Shown here one piece after another: positions 27,601 through 36,663 of a stretch of 64,000 nt of DNA. This DNA comes from Bacteroidales bacterium. Lineage in GTDB: Bacteria > Bacteroidota > Bacteroidia > Bacteroidales > ML635J-15. Numbering within the stretch: the first letter of the stretch is position 1; each line of letters starts with the position of its first letter. The position numbers and the translations under genes are program-made. The notes beneath the pieces were generated by a model. The model made no database searches and was not told the DNA's origin. It saw only the letters and a list, made by a program, of their open reading frames with translations. The DNA is taken from assembly GCA_017620015.1 (NCBI GenBank), contig JAFZRE010000032.1, forward strand, positions 1-64,000, in the 5' to 3' direction.

Positions 27601-27920
27601 ACAACATCTTCAAGGAAATGCTCGACAAGACAAACCGTTCCATCATTTCGATATTGATGAAGGCTTATATTCCTATGTCGAATCCCGACGAGGTTAAGGA
27701 GGCCCGTCAGCCGCGTCAGAAGCTGGATACCAGCCGTATGCGTACAGGCCGTGAGGAAATCGGAGGCAACCGTCCTCAGTACAATGACCCGAGTGCAGGC
27801 AAGCCAAAGAACGAGCCGGTTCGCGTGGAGAAGAAGGTCGGCAGAAACGACCCGTGTCCGTGCGGTAGTGGCAAGAAGTTCAAGAATTGCCATGGCGCAA
27901 TGATGGGAGAGAATGAATAA
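24615..27920 (+). CDS. secA: Preprotein translocase ATPase SecA
   Basis: 1101 residues. Walker A is [33 protein letters not shown] is the DEAD-motor region. [34 protein letters not shown] and [18 protein letters not shown] are the NBD2 signatures. The C-terminal zinc/SecB-binding SEC-C motif [20 protein letters not shown] is intact. SecA drives post-translational export through SecYEG. It is longer than E. coli SecA (901 residues), mainly through insertions early in NBD1 and in the preprotein cross-linking region, as in other Bacteroidota. Its start codon GTATAATTAGTTTTTTGTC context has no Shine-Dalgarno site. Confidence 0.97.
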   Translation: MGIISFLSKMFGTKSERDLKALTPILNEVLALEDEFLALTNDELRNRTQELRKGIHEHIKDEENKIAELKEKAQNLDIWEREEVFNEVDKIEEKIDKKIEEHLLTILPQAFAILKETARRFKENAEVVVTATDFDRDLAASNDFVTIDHDMAIWKNSWVAGGNTVTWDMVHYNVQLIGGIVLHQGKIAEMATGEGKTLVATLPVFLNALTGRGVHVVTVNDYLAKRDSEWMGPLYMFHGLSVDCIDKHEPNSDARRKAYASDITFGTNNEFGFDYLRDNMALSPSDLVQRKHNYAIVDEVDSVLIDDARTPLIISGPTPKGDDQLFDDLKPQVQQLVAAQKELFNKIFNDAKKLIAEGNQKDGGFKLLQAFKALPKNKALIKFLSEQGMKALLQKTENFYMQDNNKMMHLATDDLYFVIEEKLNSVDLTDKGFDLLANSTSDPNFFVMPDIGVALADLEKENLPTPEKLQKKDDIIRDYSIKSERIHTINQLLKAYTMFEKDVDYVIIDNKVKIVDEQTGRIMEGRRWSDGLHQAVESKENVKVEAATQTYATITLQNYFRMYHKLSGMTGTAETEAGEFWDIYKLDVVTIPTNKPVIRNDYEDLIYKTTKEKYAAVIDEIERLVKIGRPVLVGTTSVEVSELLSKILTRKGIKHNVLNAKLHKREADIVAEAGQSSTVTIATNMAGRGTDIKLSPEVRAAGGLAIIGTERHESRRVDRQLRGRAGRQGDPGSSQFFVSLEDNLMRLFGSDRIAAIMDKMGHQDGEAIQHSMISKSIERAQKKVEENNFGIRKHLLEYDDVMNAQRTVIYKKRRNALDGERLGADIANMMNDVCVSLVDECYGNYTYDEFKFEVFKTLAIDIDLEESKYDDMSRNELVDYLYENLRETHKRKAQQIAEQAYPTIKYVYENKGNMYKNIIVPITDGVKTYNVVVNLEKAYETKGEEIVHAYDKTAVLRNIDESWKEHLREMDDLRQSVRAASYEQKDPLLIYKLESYNIFKEMLDKTNRSIISILMKAYIPMSNPDEVKEARQPRQKLDTSRMRTGREEIGGNRPQYNDPSAGKPKNEPVRVEKKVGRNDPCPCGSGKKFKNCHGAMMGENE

Positions 27921-27932
27921 TTGGCAATTAAC

Positions 27933-27994
27933 AATTGATAATTGATAATGTATAATGGATAATTTGTAGAGACGTTGCGCGCAACGTCTCTACA
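27933..27994. repeat. Composite element: AT-rich 24-mer plus perfect 30-bp palindrome
   Basis: The 24 bases at 27933-27956 are identical to 14609-14632. The palindrome at 27965-27994 has arms TGTAGAGACGTTGCG / CGCAACGTCTCTACA with no loop. It stands just after secA but lacks a T-tract. The rest of the gap to 28187 holds short CAAACCA-type repeats and the promoter of the next gene. Confidence 0.8.
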
Positions 27995-28105
27995 ATTTTA
28001 AACCATCATAAACCATTTCAAACCACATCAAACACCTAAAACCCTTTGAAGCAAGGGAACGTAACATGCAATGCGTTGTGCCGCTATTTTTTGTGCAAAA
28101 AATAA

Positions 28106-28135
28106 TTGTCATCTTATCCAAAATGATTATATTTG
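28106..28135 (+). promoter_or_regulatory. Promoter of the FISUMP protein gene
   Basis: TTG at 28106-28108 and TATATTTG at 28128-28135, spacing 19; about 50 bases before the ATG at 28188. Confidence 0.45.
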
Positions 28136-28187
28136 TAACTCAATGTATATGTAAATTATGTCGAATAGTTATAAATATTATGGGCTT

Positions 28188-31100
28188 ATGAAAAGAATTG
28201 CATTTTTTGTTTTGTTTATAGTAGTGTCGGTTTTGGCGATGGGGCAGTCGGCGCAAGACATGACGGTTAAGTTTATTGGGAAACTTAATGGCAATCACTA
28301 TCAGCGATTAGATAGCATTAGGTTTACGAACTTGACTCGGGGATGGTCGGAGACTATAATTTATCCCGACACAACAATAGTATTGAATGCTATTGTAAAT
28401 GTGAATGATAATGAATTTAAGGCTGCGGGGTTTGAACAGAATGTGCCCAATCCTTTCGACTGCAACACTTCGGTGGATTTTTCTATTCCGCAGGATGAGA
28501 ATGTCAAGTTGCAGTTGTTTGATGCCGCAGGAAAGCAGTGTGCGGAATTGAATGTTGCTCTGAATGCAGGTTCGCATAAGTTTGAAATTACAGCATCGAA
28601 ACCGCAGACATATATATTGAAGGCAGTTGCCGGAGCTGAAACTTATTCCGTGCGAATGATAAATGTTGGTAGTTGTGGTGGCGATGGTATAAAGTATGGC
28701 GGATATGTAGGGCTAACTGCAAAATTGTACTCTAATAATGAATTTGTTTTAGGAGACGTTATTCAATATGTAGGTTATGCAACTATTGACGGCAATGTTG
28801 TTGAAAGTAGAACTGTAACTCAGGCATTATGCATGAGTCAGGAAGTTATATTGCAGTTTACGCATTATTCCAGACCGAGTGTTGAAACTTTGTCGGCATC
28901 GGGGATACAAACTAATCAGGCAAAATTGTATGGCAGCATAAGTTCAGATGGCGGGGCTTCTATAATATCGCGTGGTTTTGTTTATGGAACAGAAATAGAC
29001 AATCTTTCTGTTGATGTTGCAAGCAGTTCGTCATCAAGTAGTTTTAATAAGACGATTCAGGGTCTATCTGATGCAACAACTTACTATTATAGGGCATACG
29101 CTGTCAATGAGGCTGGAACTGGTTATGGTGATGTAATGTCGTTTACGACAGATGTTGCATCAAGTCTGCCAACTGGGTTTGTTGATGGTTATGGTTATGT
29201 AGATTTAGGTTTGCCAAGCGGAATGAAATGGGCAGTGTGCAACTTAGGTGCAACAAATCCTGAAGATTATGGTAATTATTATGCTTGGGGCGAAACAGAA
29301 ACAAAAAATTCTTATTCCTGGGGAACATACATATATTGTAATGGTGAGAGCAATCGCCTTACAAAATATTGTAGCAGTCTTATTTATGGGGACAACGGAT
29401 ATGTTGATAACCTTTCATTTTTGGAAGCATCGGATGATGCGGCAACTGTCAATATGGGTGAAGCCTGGCGATTGCCTACATCGGAAGAATTGAATGAATT
29501 GTTTAGTAGTTGTACGATGACATATACAGTTCAGAATGGCATAAGCGGATGTTTGCTGACTGGTCCAAACAACAATGGCATTTTCTTGCCCAATGCTGGT
29601 TATATGCTTGATGGTGATGTTTATAATGCAGTATCTTTTGGCTATTACTGGGCAAATTCAATGGATGTGAGTAGTCCGCAATATTCTTGGATGTTAAATT
29701 CCAATTCAAGCAATGCTTCTGTTGCTGTTTCAGATCGCTTTAAAGGTTTCTCAATTCGTCCCGTATGTATGCATGACCCTGATGCTCAACCGGTAGCTCC
29801 GACAGTAGTGACTGGAACTGCGTCAAACATTACTATAACGGGTGCAATGCTTAGCGGATATATATCTTCGAATGGCGGTTCTCAGGTTGTTTCTAGTGGT
29901 TTTGTTTATGGTACAAGTCAGGATGACCTTTCGCAGAGTATAGAAGGAGATGCTAGTTTGGGCGGTTATAATTTGACTATTACGGACCTTTTGGGCGATA
30001 CAACATATTATTACAAGGCGTTTGCAACCAACAGTGAAGGCGTTGGCTATGGAGAGGTTCGCTCGTTTAGGACTGCATCGTATAGTCCGGCTACAGGTCT
30101 TGTCGATGGTTACGGCTATGTCGATCTCGGTTTGCCAAGCGGTACGCTTTGGGCGACTTGCAATGTTGGGGCTAATAATCCTGATGGTTTTGGAAACTAC
30201 TATGCATGGGCAGAAACGGAAACCAAGGAGTTATATACAATAGATACATATCGGTATTACAATAATTCTACATCATATTCTTCTGGTTTTACAAAATATT
30301 GCACTGAACCAAGTTATGGAAGTCTGGGGTTTGCAGATAATAAAATAATATTGGATTTGCAGGATGATGCGGCAACGGTCAATATGGGAGCAAATTGGAG
30401 GACACCAACACCATTTGAATATAATGAACTCAGAAACAATTGTACTATAGAATATACAACACAGAATGGTGTGAATGGAGCACTCTATACGGGACCAAAC
30501 GGAAATAGTATCTTCTTGCCGGCAGCAGGTCGTCGCTTGGGCGCAAACCTATATAATGCAAATGATATTGGTCATTATTGGTTGGACTTCCTTAGTTATG
30601 TCCGTTCTGACGAGGCATCGGATGTCTATTTTAATCGTGGTACATGTGAGGATAATTATTCGGAAGGTAGATCTTTCCGTTATTATGGATATTCTGTTCG
30701 TCCGGTTTGCAAATCGTTGCGAAGTTCCCAGGAGTCTTATGTGCCAATGGTGTTGACTGTTTCATCATCAGGGGTTACTGCAATGGGTGCAGTTATTAAT
30801 GGCTATGTAGTCGCAGATGGTGGAGCAGATGTGACATCGCGAGGTTTTGTATATGGTACCAGTGGCGGCAGTCTTAACAGGACTATTGAATGTGGAGAGG
30901 GAACGGGTGAATTTGCCAAGCAATTAGAAAACCTTTCTCCATCGACAACATATTATTATAAGGCATACGCAGTTAATAGTGAAGGAACAGCGTATGGCGA
31001 TGTTAAGTCGTTTACGACTAGCGAACAAGGCCAGATAGCGGGTTATGCAAATGGTTACGGCTATGTTGACCTTGGATTGCCTAGCGGTACTTTGTGGGCG

Positions 31101-32618
31101 ACGCGCAATGTCGGTGCAATTAGTGAAACTGGCTATGGAGATTTTTATGCGTGGGGAGAAATAGAACCCAAGGAAACATATTCAGGGGATTCATATATCT
31201 ATAGTTATGGTTCTAGCGAGAGTTACACAAAGTATTCTGTAGAGTCTCAATATGGATATCAGGGATTTGTGGATAGCTTGATTACATTGGAACCAATGGA
31301 CGATGCCGCTACTGTACATTGGGGAGCCTGCTGGAGGATGCCTTCAAGTGAAGAAAAGGAAGAACTTAGGGAGAATTGCTCTATGGTGTTTGCAAGTCGG
31401 AATGGTGTGGTTGGTACACTAATAACAGGTCCTAATGGTAATAGCATTTTTATGCCTGCTGCTGGTTTTTGGTCAAATAATCATTATTGTGAAGAAGGAA
31501 CCACATGTGCATATTGGTGTAACTCGCTATGTTTTCAGTTTGGGCATTATACTAATTCGTATGCTGGTTCTGCGCTTTTTAGACGTGATAATTTTCCATC
31601 ATCTTGTACTGCCCGTTCCTACGGATATACGGTACGTCCTGTACGTGCATTCCCGCAGGGTTCTCAGACAACAGAAATCCCATCGGTGCAGACTGTGTCC
31701 GTATCAAACGTAATGGTTAATAATGCTACACTTAATGGAAATGTTGTAACTGAAGGCGCAGATTTGCTTTCTCTCGGATTTGTTTACGGCACCAGTGAGA
31801 ATAACCTTTCGTGCATAATAGAATGCGCTATTGTGAATGGCGGCTACACTGCGACATTGGTGGGTTTGTCATCTGGAACTACTTATTACTACAAGGCATT
31901 TGCAACTAATAGCGCAGGAACGGCATACGGTGCAGTTATGTCGTTTGAGACGGGTCAGCAAGATGGTCCCGAAATTTCGTATTTTACCGATAGTCGTGAT
32001 GGCAATACATACGCGATGGTTACTATTGGAAACCAGACTTGGATGGCAGAGAACTTGCGCTATGCTGATGGTATAGATGTTGGGCTTTCGTCAAGTACAA
32101 CAGTTGCTCGTCGTTTTTATCCGGATAATGTCAGTTCAAATGTAAGTATTTACGGTTACCTTTACAACTGGCCAGCTGCAATGAATGGCGAAAATAGCAG
32201 TGCTGAAAATCCAAGTGGTGTGCAGGGAATTTGTCCAAGTGGATGGCATTTGCCTAGTAATTCCGAGTGGCAGCAATTGTGTGATGCTTTGGGTGGCAAT
32301 AATTTGGATGTGCATTATAATAATCCTGGTTCTCAGCTTGCTGGTCATGCCGAATTATGGCAGGATGGCTTTTTGGATAGGGCTGAGAATTTTGGTGTAA
32401 CTGGTTTTAATGCTTTGCCTGCTGGCGGTTATTCTCCATCTGATGGCGGGTATTGTTTCGGTTTTGATGGATGTGCATATTTTTGGACATCTACGGAGTT
32501 GGAAGAATCGGCAAATCACGTAAGAGTCTGGGGAATGAATTGCGGAAGTACATCATTTGGTAACAATTATTATACAAAGAATTGGGGGTATAGTGTTCGT
32601 TGTGTTTTGAATGAATAG
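28188..32618 (+). CDS. Giant secreted FISUMP-repeat protein
   Basis: 1476 residues from ATG 28188 (MKRIAFFVLFIVVSVLAMGQ signal peptide). A segment like a T9SS sorting domain (FEQNVPNPFDCNTSVDFSIPQ...LFDAAGKQ...YSVRMINV) lies near the N terminus, about residues 81-160, instead of at the end. Fibronectin-III-like units (SRGFVYGTS...TTYYYKAFATNSEGVGYG) then alternate with three modules opening VDGYGYVDLGLPSGxxWAxxNLGA and ending SVRPVC. The last is a classical FISUMP domain (GNQTWMAENLRYADG, YGYLYNWPAAMNG, CPSGWHLPSNSEW). These domains occur in large surface proteins of Fibrobacter and Bacteroidales; their binding partners are unknown. Nothing indicates an enzyme. Confidence 0.85.
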   Translation: MKRIAFFVLFIVVSVLAMGQSAQDMTVKFIGKLNGNHYQRLDSIRFTNLTRGWSETIIYPDTTIVLNAIVNVNDNEFKAAGFEQNVPNPFDCNTSVDFSIPQDENVKLQLFDAAGKQCAELNVALNAGSHKFEITASKPQTYILKAVAGAETYSVRMINVGSCGGDGIKYGGYVGLTAKLYSNNEFVLGDVIQYVGYATIDGNVVESRTVTQALCMSQEVILQFTHYSRPSVETLSASGIQTNQAKLYGSISSDGGASIISRGFVYGTEIDNLSVDVASSSSSSSFNKTIQGLSDATTYYYRAYAVNEAGTGYGDVMSFTTDVASSLPTGFVDGYGYVDLGLPSGMKWAVCNLGATNPEDYGNYYAWGETETKNSYSWGTYIYCNGESNRLTKYCSSLIYGDNGYVDNLSFLEASDDAATVNMGEAWRLPTSEELNELFSSCTMTYTVQNGISGCLLTGPNNNGIFLPNAGYMLDGDVYNAVSFGYYWANSMDVSSPQYSWMLNSNSSNASVAVSDRFKGFSIRPVCMHDPDAQPVAPTVVTGTASNITITGAMLSGYISSNGGSQVVSSGFVYGTSQDDLSQSIEGDASLGGYNLTITDLLGDTTYYYKAFATNSEGVGYGEVRSFRTASYSPATGLVDGYGYVDLGLPSGTLWATCNVGANNPDGFGNYYAWAETETKELYTIDTYRYYNNSTSYSSGFTKYCTEPSYGSLGFADNKIILDLQDDAATVNMGANWRTPTPFEYNELRNNCTIEYTTQNGVNGALYTGPNGNSIFLPAAGRRLGANLYNANDIGHYWLDFLSYVRSDEASDVYFNRGTCEDNYSEGRSFRYYGYSVRPVCKSLRSSQESYVPMVLTVSSSGVTAMGAVINGYVVADGGADVTSRGFVYGTSGGSLNRTIECGEGTGEFAKQLENLSPSTTYYYKAYAVNSEGTAYGDVKSFTTSEQGQIAGYANGYGYVDLGLPSGTLWATRNVGAISETGYGDFYAWGEIEPKETYSGDSYIYSYGSSESYTKYSVESQYGYQGFVDSLITLEPMDDAATVHWGACWRMPSSEEKEELRENCSMVFASRNGVVGTLITGPNGNSIFMPAAGFWSNNHYCEEGTTCAYWCNSLCFQFGHYTNSYAGSALFRRDNFPSSCTARSYGYTVRPVRAFPQGSQTTEIPSVQTVSVSNVMVNNATLNGNVVTEGADLLSLGFVYGTSENNLSCIIECAIVNGGYTATLVGLSSGTTYYYKAFATNSAGTAYGAVMSFETGQQDGPEISYFTDSRDGNTYAMVTIGNQTWMAENLRYADGIDVGLSSSTTVARRFYPDNVSSNVSIYGYLYNWPAAMNGENSSAENPSGVQGICPSGWHLPSNSEWQQLCDALGGNNLDVHYNNPGSQLAGHAELWQDGFLDRAENFGVTGFNALPAGGYSPSDGGYCFGFDGCAYFWTSTELEESANHVRVWGMNCGSTSFGNNYYTKNWGYSVRCVLNE

Positions 32619-32744
32619 ATAGGCCCTTCAATATTCACTATTTTGTGCGATTACATTTTTATTTGCCGAATTGTTGTACCTGTGTTATTATTGCCTGGCA
32701 TTTGATTTTATGTGAAAATATCTTAACTCATTTCAAATATATTT

Positions 32745-32768
32745 GACGTTGCGCGCAACGTCTCTACT
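32745..32768. repeat. Partial copy of the GTAGAG/GTTGCGCGCAAC palindrome
   Basis: GACGTTGCG/CGCAACGTC at 32745-32762 is followed by TCTAC, but the matching left GTAGA is lost. A third half-copy (GCAACGTC) follows at about 32771. It lies in the gene-free interval 32619-33068. Confidence 0.65.
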
Positions 32769-32922
32769 GAGCAACGTCGAAATAATAGCAAATAATATAT
32801 GGTGATGCGGAATCCTTGTCACCATTTATTTTGTGTGGTATTTGCATTGGTTTAAAATGATTTGTGTTGTTTTCAATATGTTGATAATAAGTTGGTTGTT
32901 TAGAATGTTGTGAGAATAATGT

Positions 32923-33017
32923 GGTGCGATAAGTATCTTTTTAAATATAGTTATCGCACTGGTAAAATGATTTAATATAGTGCGATAAGTGTTAAAAAAT
33001 ATATAGTTATCGCACTA
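32923..33017. repeat. Two GTGCGATAA hairpins upstream of the ATPase gene
   Basis: Copy 1: GTGCGATAA (32924-32932) / TTATCGCAC (32951-32959). Copy 2: AGTGCGATAA (32979-32988) / TTATCGCACT (33007-33016). They start 56 bases apart, share the loop end ATATAG and are both followed by GTAAAATGA. A third copy lies at 34623-34662 beyond the gene. Confidence 0.85.
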
Positions 33018-33036
33018 GTAAAATGAAAATAATTAT

Positions 33037-33044
33037 TACCTTTG
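33037..33044 (+). promoter_or_regulatory. Promoter -7 box of the DUF234-type ATPase
   Basis: TACCTTTG, 24 bases before the ATG. The right arm of hairpin copy 2 ends about 20 bases upstream, where the -33 element would be, so the hairpin may double as an operator. Confidence 0.45.
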
Positions 33045-33068
33045 CGCTTGAAATTCAATACATAAAAC

Positions 33069-34514
33069 ATGAGAACATATACACTTGCAGGACGCGAAAA
33101 AGAAGCCCAACAGCTTACAGATATATGCAATTCGGGTAAGGCTGAATTTGTTGTAACATACGGTCGTCGTCGTGTAGGCAAAACTTTTTTAATAGACCAA
33201 TATTTTGACAAGAAGTATGATTTCTATATGACTGGCATTTATAAGGCGACAAGGCAAGAACAACTGACCTACTTTTCGCAGCAACTTAAAAAGTATTCTG
33301 GAATGCAATTCCCTGAACCTAAAAACTGGATAGAGGCATTTTCGTTGCTGGAACAATATCTCCAGAAGCTGTCGCGAAAAAAGTGCATAGTAGTTTTTAT
33401 TGATGAATTGCCCTGGTTCGATGTTCCGCGGTCGAGATTCTTGAGCGCGTTCGAGTTATTCTGGAACGGCTGGGCATCAAAGCGTAACAACCTTAAATTG
33501 ATAGTTTGTGGTTCCTCAACCACTTGGATGACAAACAAAATTCTTGCAAACCGCGGTGGACTGCACAACCGCGTAACCCAGCAGATATATTTGCGTCCTT
33601 TCAACCTGCACGAAACCGAAGAGTTCTTTAAAATGAAGGGATTTGCGATGCAGAGAAAGCAGATAATCGAAACATATATGGTCGTTGGCGGAATACCATA
33701 CTATCTTGATATGTTCCAGAAGTCGCTTAGTGTGGCACAAAATATCGACAACTTGTTTTTTTCAAGCAATGCACCTTTGAAAAACGAGTTTGGATTCCTG
33801 TTCAAGTCGCTTTTCAACGATTCGGAACTTTACCAGAAAGTTATCGAAGCCTTGTCAACAAAAATAAAAGGACTAACCAAACAGGAAATTATCAGCGAAG
33901 CCAAATTGCTTGATAATGGATATCTTAGCAAAGTGCTCGACAACCTGTGCCAATGCGATTTTGTTAGAAGCTACAATGCCTTCGGAAAAAAGGAACGTGA
34001 GGTTATGTATCAGTTAACAGATTTATATTCATTGTTTTACTTGCGTTTTGTAAAAGATTATACTGGCAGGGACGAACATCATTGGTCGCACATACTTGAT
34101 ACTACTTTAGCGTGGAAAGGATACGCATTCGAGCAAGTCTGCCTGCAGCATATACCGCAAATCAAGAAAAAAATAGGTATCGGTGGAATTGAAACTTCTG
34201 TAAGTTCGTGGCAGTGCAAGTCGTTTATCGACAGTGATGGAACGCATTGGAACGGTGGGCAGATTGACCTTGTAATTGACCGTCGCGATGACTATATAAA
34301 TTTATGCGAAATGAAATATTCCGATGGAAAATTTGTGATAACCAAGGATTACAATGATACAATGCTTGACCGTCGCGAAACTTTCCGTAGAGTGACGCAT
34401 ACGCGCAAATCGCTCCTTACTACTATGGTTACATCAACGGGTGTTGCCCATAATATGTATTGGAACAATGTGCAGACCGAAATCGAAAGCGAAGATTTGT
34501 TTGAAAAAGAATAA
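33069..34514 (+). CDS. Archaeal-type ATPase with C-terminal nuclease-like (DUF234) domain
   Basis: 481 residues. Walker A is VVTYGRRRVGKTFLI; Walker B is CIVVFIDELPWFD near residue 120; VCGSSTTWM is sensor-like. A helical linker and winged helix follow (KGLTKQEIISEAKLLDNGYLSKVLDNLCQCDFV). The end has a PD-(D/E)xK-like core (QIDLVIDRRDDYINLCEMKYSDGKFVI) of the DUF234 kind. Such proteins are numerous in Bacteroidales and archaea and have no firm role; a self-guarding or mobile character has been suggested from their patchy occurrence, and the nuclease-like residues here appear intact. It is flanked by three copies of one hairpin. Confidence 0.8.
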   Translation: MRTYTLAGREKEAQQLTDICNSGKAEFVVTYGRRRVGKTFLIDQYFDKKYDFYMTGIYKATRQEQLTYFSQQLKKYSGMQFPEPKNWIEAFSLLEQYLQKLSRKKCIVVFIDELPWFDVPRSRFLSAFELFWNGWASKRNNLKLIVCGSSTTWMTNKILANRGGLHNRVTQQIYLRPFNLHETEEFFKMKGFAMQRKQIIETYMVVGGIPYYLDMFQKSLSVAQNIDNLFFSSNAPLKNEFGFLFKSLFNDSELYQKVIEALSTKIKGLTKQEIISEAKLLDNGYLSKVLDNLCQCDFVRSYNAFGKKEREVMYQLTDLYSLFYLRFVKDYTGRDEHHWSHILDTTLAWKGYAFEQVCLQHIPQIKKKIGIGGIETSVSSWQCKSFIDSDGTHWNGGQIDLVIDRRDDYINLCEMKYSDGKFVITKDYNDTMLDRRETFRRVTHTRKSLLTTMVTSTGVAHNMYWNNVQTEIESEDLFEKE

Positions 34515-34622
34515 AGATAATTTACGATTTCTTGGGTATATATTTTGCTAGCTAAAATAACCTTCTTTTTTGTATAATATTGCTATAATCAGTATTTTGT
34601 AATGAATATTCTGAAAATAATG

Positions 34623-34662
34623 TAGTGCGATAAGTCCATTTGAGAATATAGTTATCGCACTA
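34623..34662. repeat. Third GTGCGATAA hairpin, downstream of the ATPase gene
   Basis: TAGTGCGATAA / TTATCGCACTA with an 18-base loop ending ATATAG. Similarity to copy 1 extends upstream (AATAATGTnGTGCGATAAGT). The gap 34515-34873 otherwise contains only AT-rich sequence and the serC promoter. Confidence 0.85.
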
Positions 34663-34775
34663 ATAAAAGGGCTTGGGATATCATCGACAGCAGGCAAAAA
34701 ATTAATAAACAACAAGAAAAAATCTCGAAAATTTCCACATCATTAAAACTATGTTATAAATCATCTTTAAAAAGT

Positions 34776-34804
34776 TTTGCGGATTGAAATAATTACTAAT
34801 TTTG
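34776..34804 (+). promoter_or_regulatory. Promoter of serC
   Basis: TTTG at 34776-34779 and TAATTTTG at 34797-34804, 17 bases apart; leader of about 60 bases. Confidence 0.5.
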
Positions 34805-34873
34805 CACAAGTCTAAAATGGACGATAGAGAATTTTAAGTAGTTAATTATAAACAATTTAATAAAAATTTTGAA

Positions 34874-35989
34874 ATGAAGGCATATAATTTTAACGCAGGT
34901 CCATGCGTACTGCCAAAAGAAGCGATTGAATCTACTATCAACGCTATCCGTGATTTTGATAACACCGGTATCGGTCTTATGGAAATTTCTCACCGTACAC
35001 CAGGTTGGGAACGTACAATGGAAGAAACTCGCCAGCTTTGGAGAGACATCCTCAACATTCCTGCTGAATACGAAATATTGTTCCTCGGTGGTGGTGCTAG
35101 CACTCAGTTTATGACCGTTCCTGCTAACTTGCTCAACAAGAAGGCTGCTTACTTGCAGACTGGCGTTTGGGCTAAGAAGGCTGCTAAGGAAGCTAAGCTC
35201 TTCGGTAATGTAGAAATCGTTGCTTCGTCGGAAGACAAGACTTACAGCTACATTCCTAAGGGATGGAACGTTCCTGCTGATGCAGATTACTTCCACATCA
35301 CAACCAACAACACCATTTACGGTACCGAAATCCGCAAGGACTTCGACGCTAGCGAAATCAACAACGTAATGCTTGTTGCCGATATGAGCTCCGACATCAT
35401 GAGCCGTCCGGTTGACGTTAAGAAGTACGGACTTATCTACGGTGGTGCACAGAAGAACGTTGGTCCTGCTGGTGTTACTTTCGTAATCGTTCGCAAGGAC
35501 ATCCTCGGCAAGATTGCTGACCGTCAGTACATGAACCCATTGCCAACAATGGTTGACTACCGCACTCACGCAGCAGAAGAGGCTAAGAACATCTCTATGT
35601 TCAACACTCCTCCAGTACTCCCGATTTTCGTAATGCACGAAACCTTGAAGTGGTTGAAGAACACTATCGGTGGTGTTGCTGAAATGAACAAGATTAATAT
35701 GAAGAAGTCGAACCTCCTTTACGAAGAAATCGACCGCAACTCAATGTTCCGTGGCACAGTTGAATGCAAGGAAGACCGTTCAATCATGAACCACTGCTGG
35801 GTAATGGCAGAAGGTCGCGAAGACAAGGAAGCTGAATTCATGGCTTTCGCAAAGGAACGCGGTATGGTTGGTATCAAGGGTCACCGTTCAGTTGGTGGTT
35901 TCCGCGCTTCTCTCTACAATGCTTGCACAATCGAAGCAGTAGAAGCTTTGGTATCTTGCATGCAGGATTTCGAAAAGAAGTACAAATAG
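34874..35989 (+). CDS. serC: Phosphoserine aminotransferase
   Basis: 371 residues, full length. It converts 3-phosphohydroxypyruvate and glutamate to phosphoserine in serine synthesis, and also serves pyridoxal phosphate synthesis. The opening [29 protein letters not shown] and [12 protein letters not shown] are family signatures. [17 protein letters not shown] contains the PLP lysine, and [15 protein letters not shown] is the C-terminal substrate-binding part. Codons are strongly biased to a small set, suggesting high expression. No serA is adjacent; a terminator follows at once. Confidence 0.97.
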   Translation: MKAYNFNAGPCVLPKEAIESTINAIRDFDNTGIGLMEISHRTPGWERTMEETRQLWRDILNIPAEYEILFLGGGASTQFMTVPANLLNKKAAYLQTGVWAKKAAKEAKLFGNVEIVASSEDKTYSYIPKGWNVPADADYFHITTNNTIYGTEIRKDFDASEINNVMLVADMSSDIMSRPVDVKKYGLIYGGAQKNVGPAGVTFVIVRKDILGKIADRQYMNPLPTMVDYRTHAAEEAKNISMFNTPPVLPIFVMHETLKWLKNTIGGVAEMNKINMKKSNLLYEEIDRNSMFRGTVECKEDRSIMNHCWVMAEGREDKEAEFMAFAKERGMVGIKGHRSVGGFRASLYNACTIEAVEALVSCMQDFEKKYK

Positions 35990-36008
35990 TATTGACTATT
36001 TCGATTAT

Positions 36009-36036
36009 AAAGGCTGCCCGACGGGTGGCCTTTTTT
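36009..36036. terminator. Bidirectional-looking terminator between serC and DUF454
   Basis: AAAGGCTGCCC / GGGTGGCCTTT stem (two wobble pairs), loop GAC, T-tract on the plus strand; the genes converge here. Confidence 0.8.
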
Positions 36037-36038
36037 GT

Positions 36039-36431
36039 TTATGGCTGCTCGTCATCGGGGACGTCCCGTTTGGCATTTGGTACGGCAAATATTACGACAA
36101 GGTCGCCAACGGCACCGGCAATCGGGACAATTATGCGGGCAATAGAGCCAGCAGGAATAAATACAAATGTCGCAAGCAATACCATGGCTGTCATAATGCC
36201 TACGGCACCAGCCTTCTGCGCAACGGTCATTCCTCCGCGCTTGTGATAGTTGCGTATGTACTTGCCTAACCACGACGACAATAGCCATTGCTGAAGGCGA
36301 GGCGAACTGCGGTAGAACAGCCACGATGCCAACAGAAGGAATGGGGTGGTGGGAAGTCCTGGCAATACAACTCCAAGAGCTCCAAGTCCAACCGCTATCA
36401 GACCGAATATTATGTACAAGTACCTTTTCAC
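36039..36431 (-). CDS. DUF454 (YbaN-like) inner-membrane protein
   Basis: 130 residues from GTG 36431. It begins KRYLYIIFGLIAVGLGALGVVLPGLPTTPFLLLASWLFYRSSPR, the DUF454 signature with LPTTPF, and has a second pair of helices near the C terminus (AGAVGIMTAMVLLATFVFIPAG, ARIIVPIAGAVGDLVVIFAV). About four membrane segments; function unknown. A TTG at 36449 would add six residues, but the minus-strand promoter box at 36447-36454 would then overlap the coding start, so GTG is preferred. Confidence 0.85.
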   Translation of the reverse strand: MKRYLYIIFGLIAVGLGALGVVLPGLPTTPFLLLASWLFYRSSPRLQQWLLSSWLGKYIRNYHKRGGMTVAQKAGAVGIMTAMVLLATFVFIPAGSIARIIVPIAGAVGDLVVIFAVPNAKRDVPDDEQP

Positions 36432-36446
36432 GAAAAAAAATATTTG

Positions 36447-36454
36447 CAAAGGTA
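36447..36454 (-). promoter_or_regulatory. Promoter -7 box of the DUF454 gene
   Basis: Minus-strand TACCTTTG, 15 bases upstream of the GTG at 36431; it decides the start choice. Confidence 0.5.
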
Positions 36455-36503
36455 CAGATTTTAGGTTTTATTGGCTGGCAAAAATAAATTTTAGAAAAAA
36501 TCC

Positions 36504-36532
36504 TTTGATTTGAAATAAATGTCTTATCTTTG
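36504..36532 (+). promoter_or_regulatory. Promoter of tRNA-Glu
   Basis: TTTG at 36504-36507 and TATCTTTG at 36525-36532, 17 bases apart, 13 bases before the mature tRNA. Confidence 0.55.
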
Positions 36533-36545
36533 CAGTCCCAAAACT

Positions 36546-36620
36546 GACGGATTCGTCTAACGGTTAGGACGGCAGCCTCTCACGCTGCAAATAAGAGTTC
36601 GATTCTCTTATCCGTTGCCA
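36546..36620 (+). tRNA. tRNA-Glu (anticodon CTC)
   Basis: Acceptor GACGGAT pairs with ATCCGTT (one G-T pair). The anticodon stem is GCAGC/GCTGC with loop CTCTCAC, so the anticodon is CTC. The T arm is AAGAG-TTCGATT-CTCTT. Discriminator G at 36617 and encoded CCA at 36618-36620. Confidence 0.95.
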
Positions 36621-36650
36621 AAAAGCCACCATTTCGGTGGCTTTTTTTTG
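36621..36650 (+). terminator. Intrinsic terminator after tRNA-Glu
   Basis: AAAAGCCACC / GGTGGCTTTT with loop ATTTC and a run of eight Ts. Confidence 0.9.
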
Positions 36651-36663
36651 TGTAATAAGTAAT

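Noticed and set aside
26940..27893. Long open frame opposite secA (and similar ones opposite hdrB and the RM gene)
   Set aside because: These are antisense shadows of well-supported genes; their translations show no family features.
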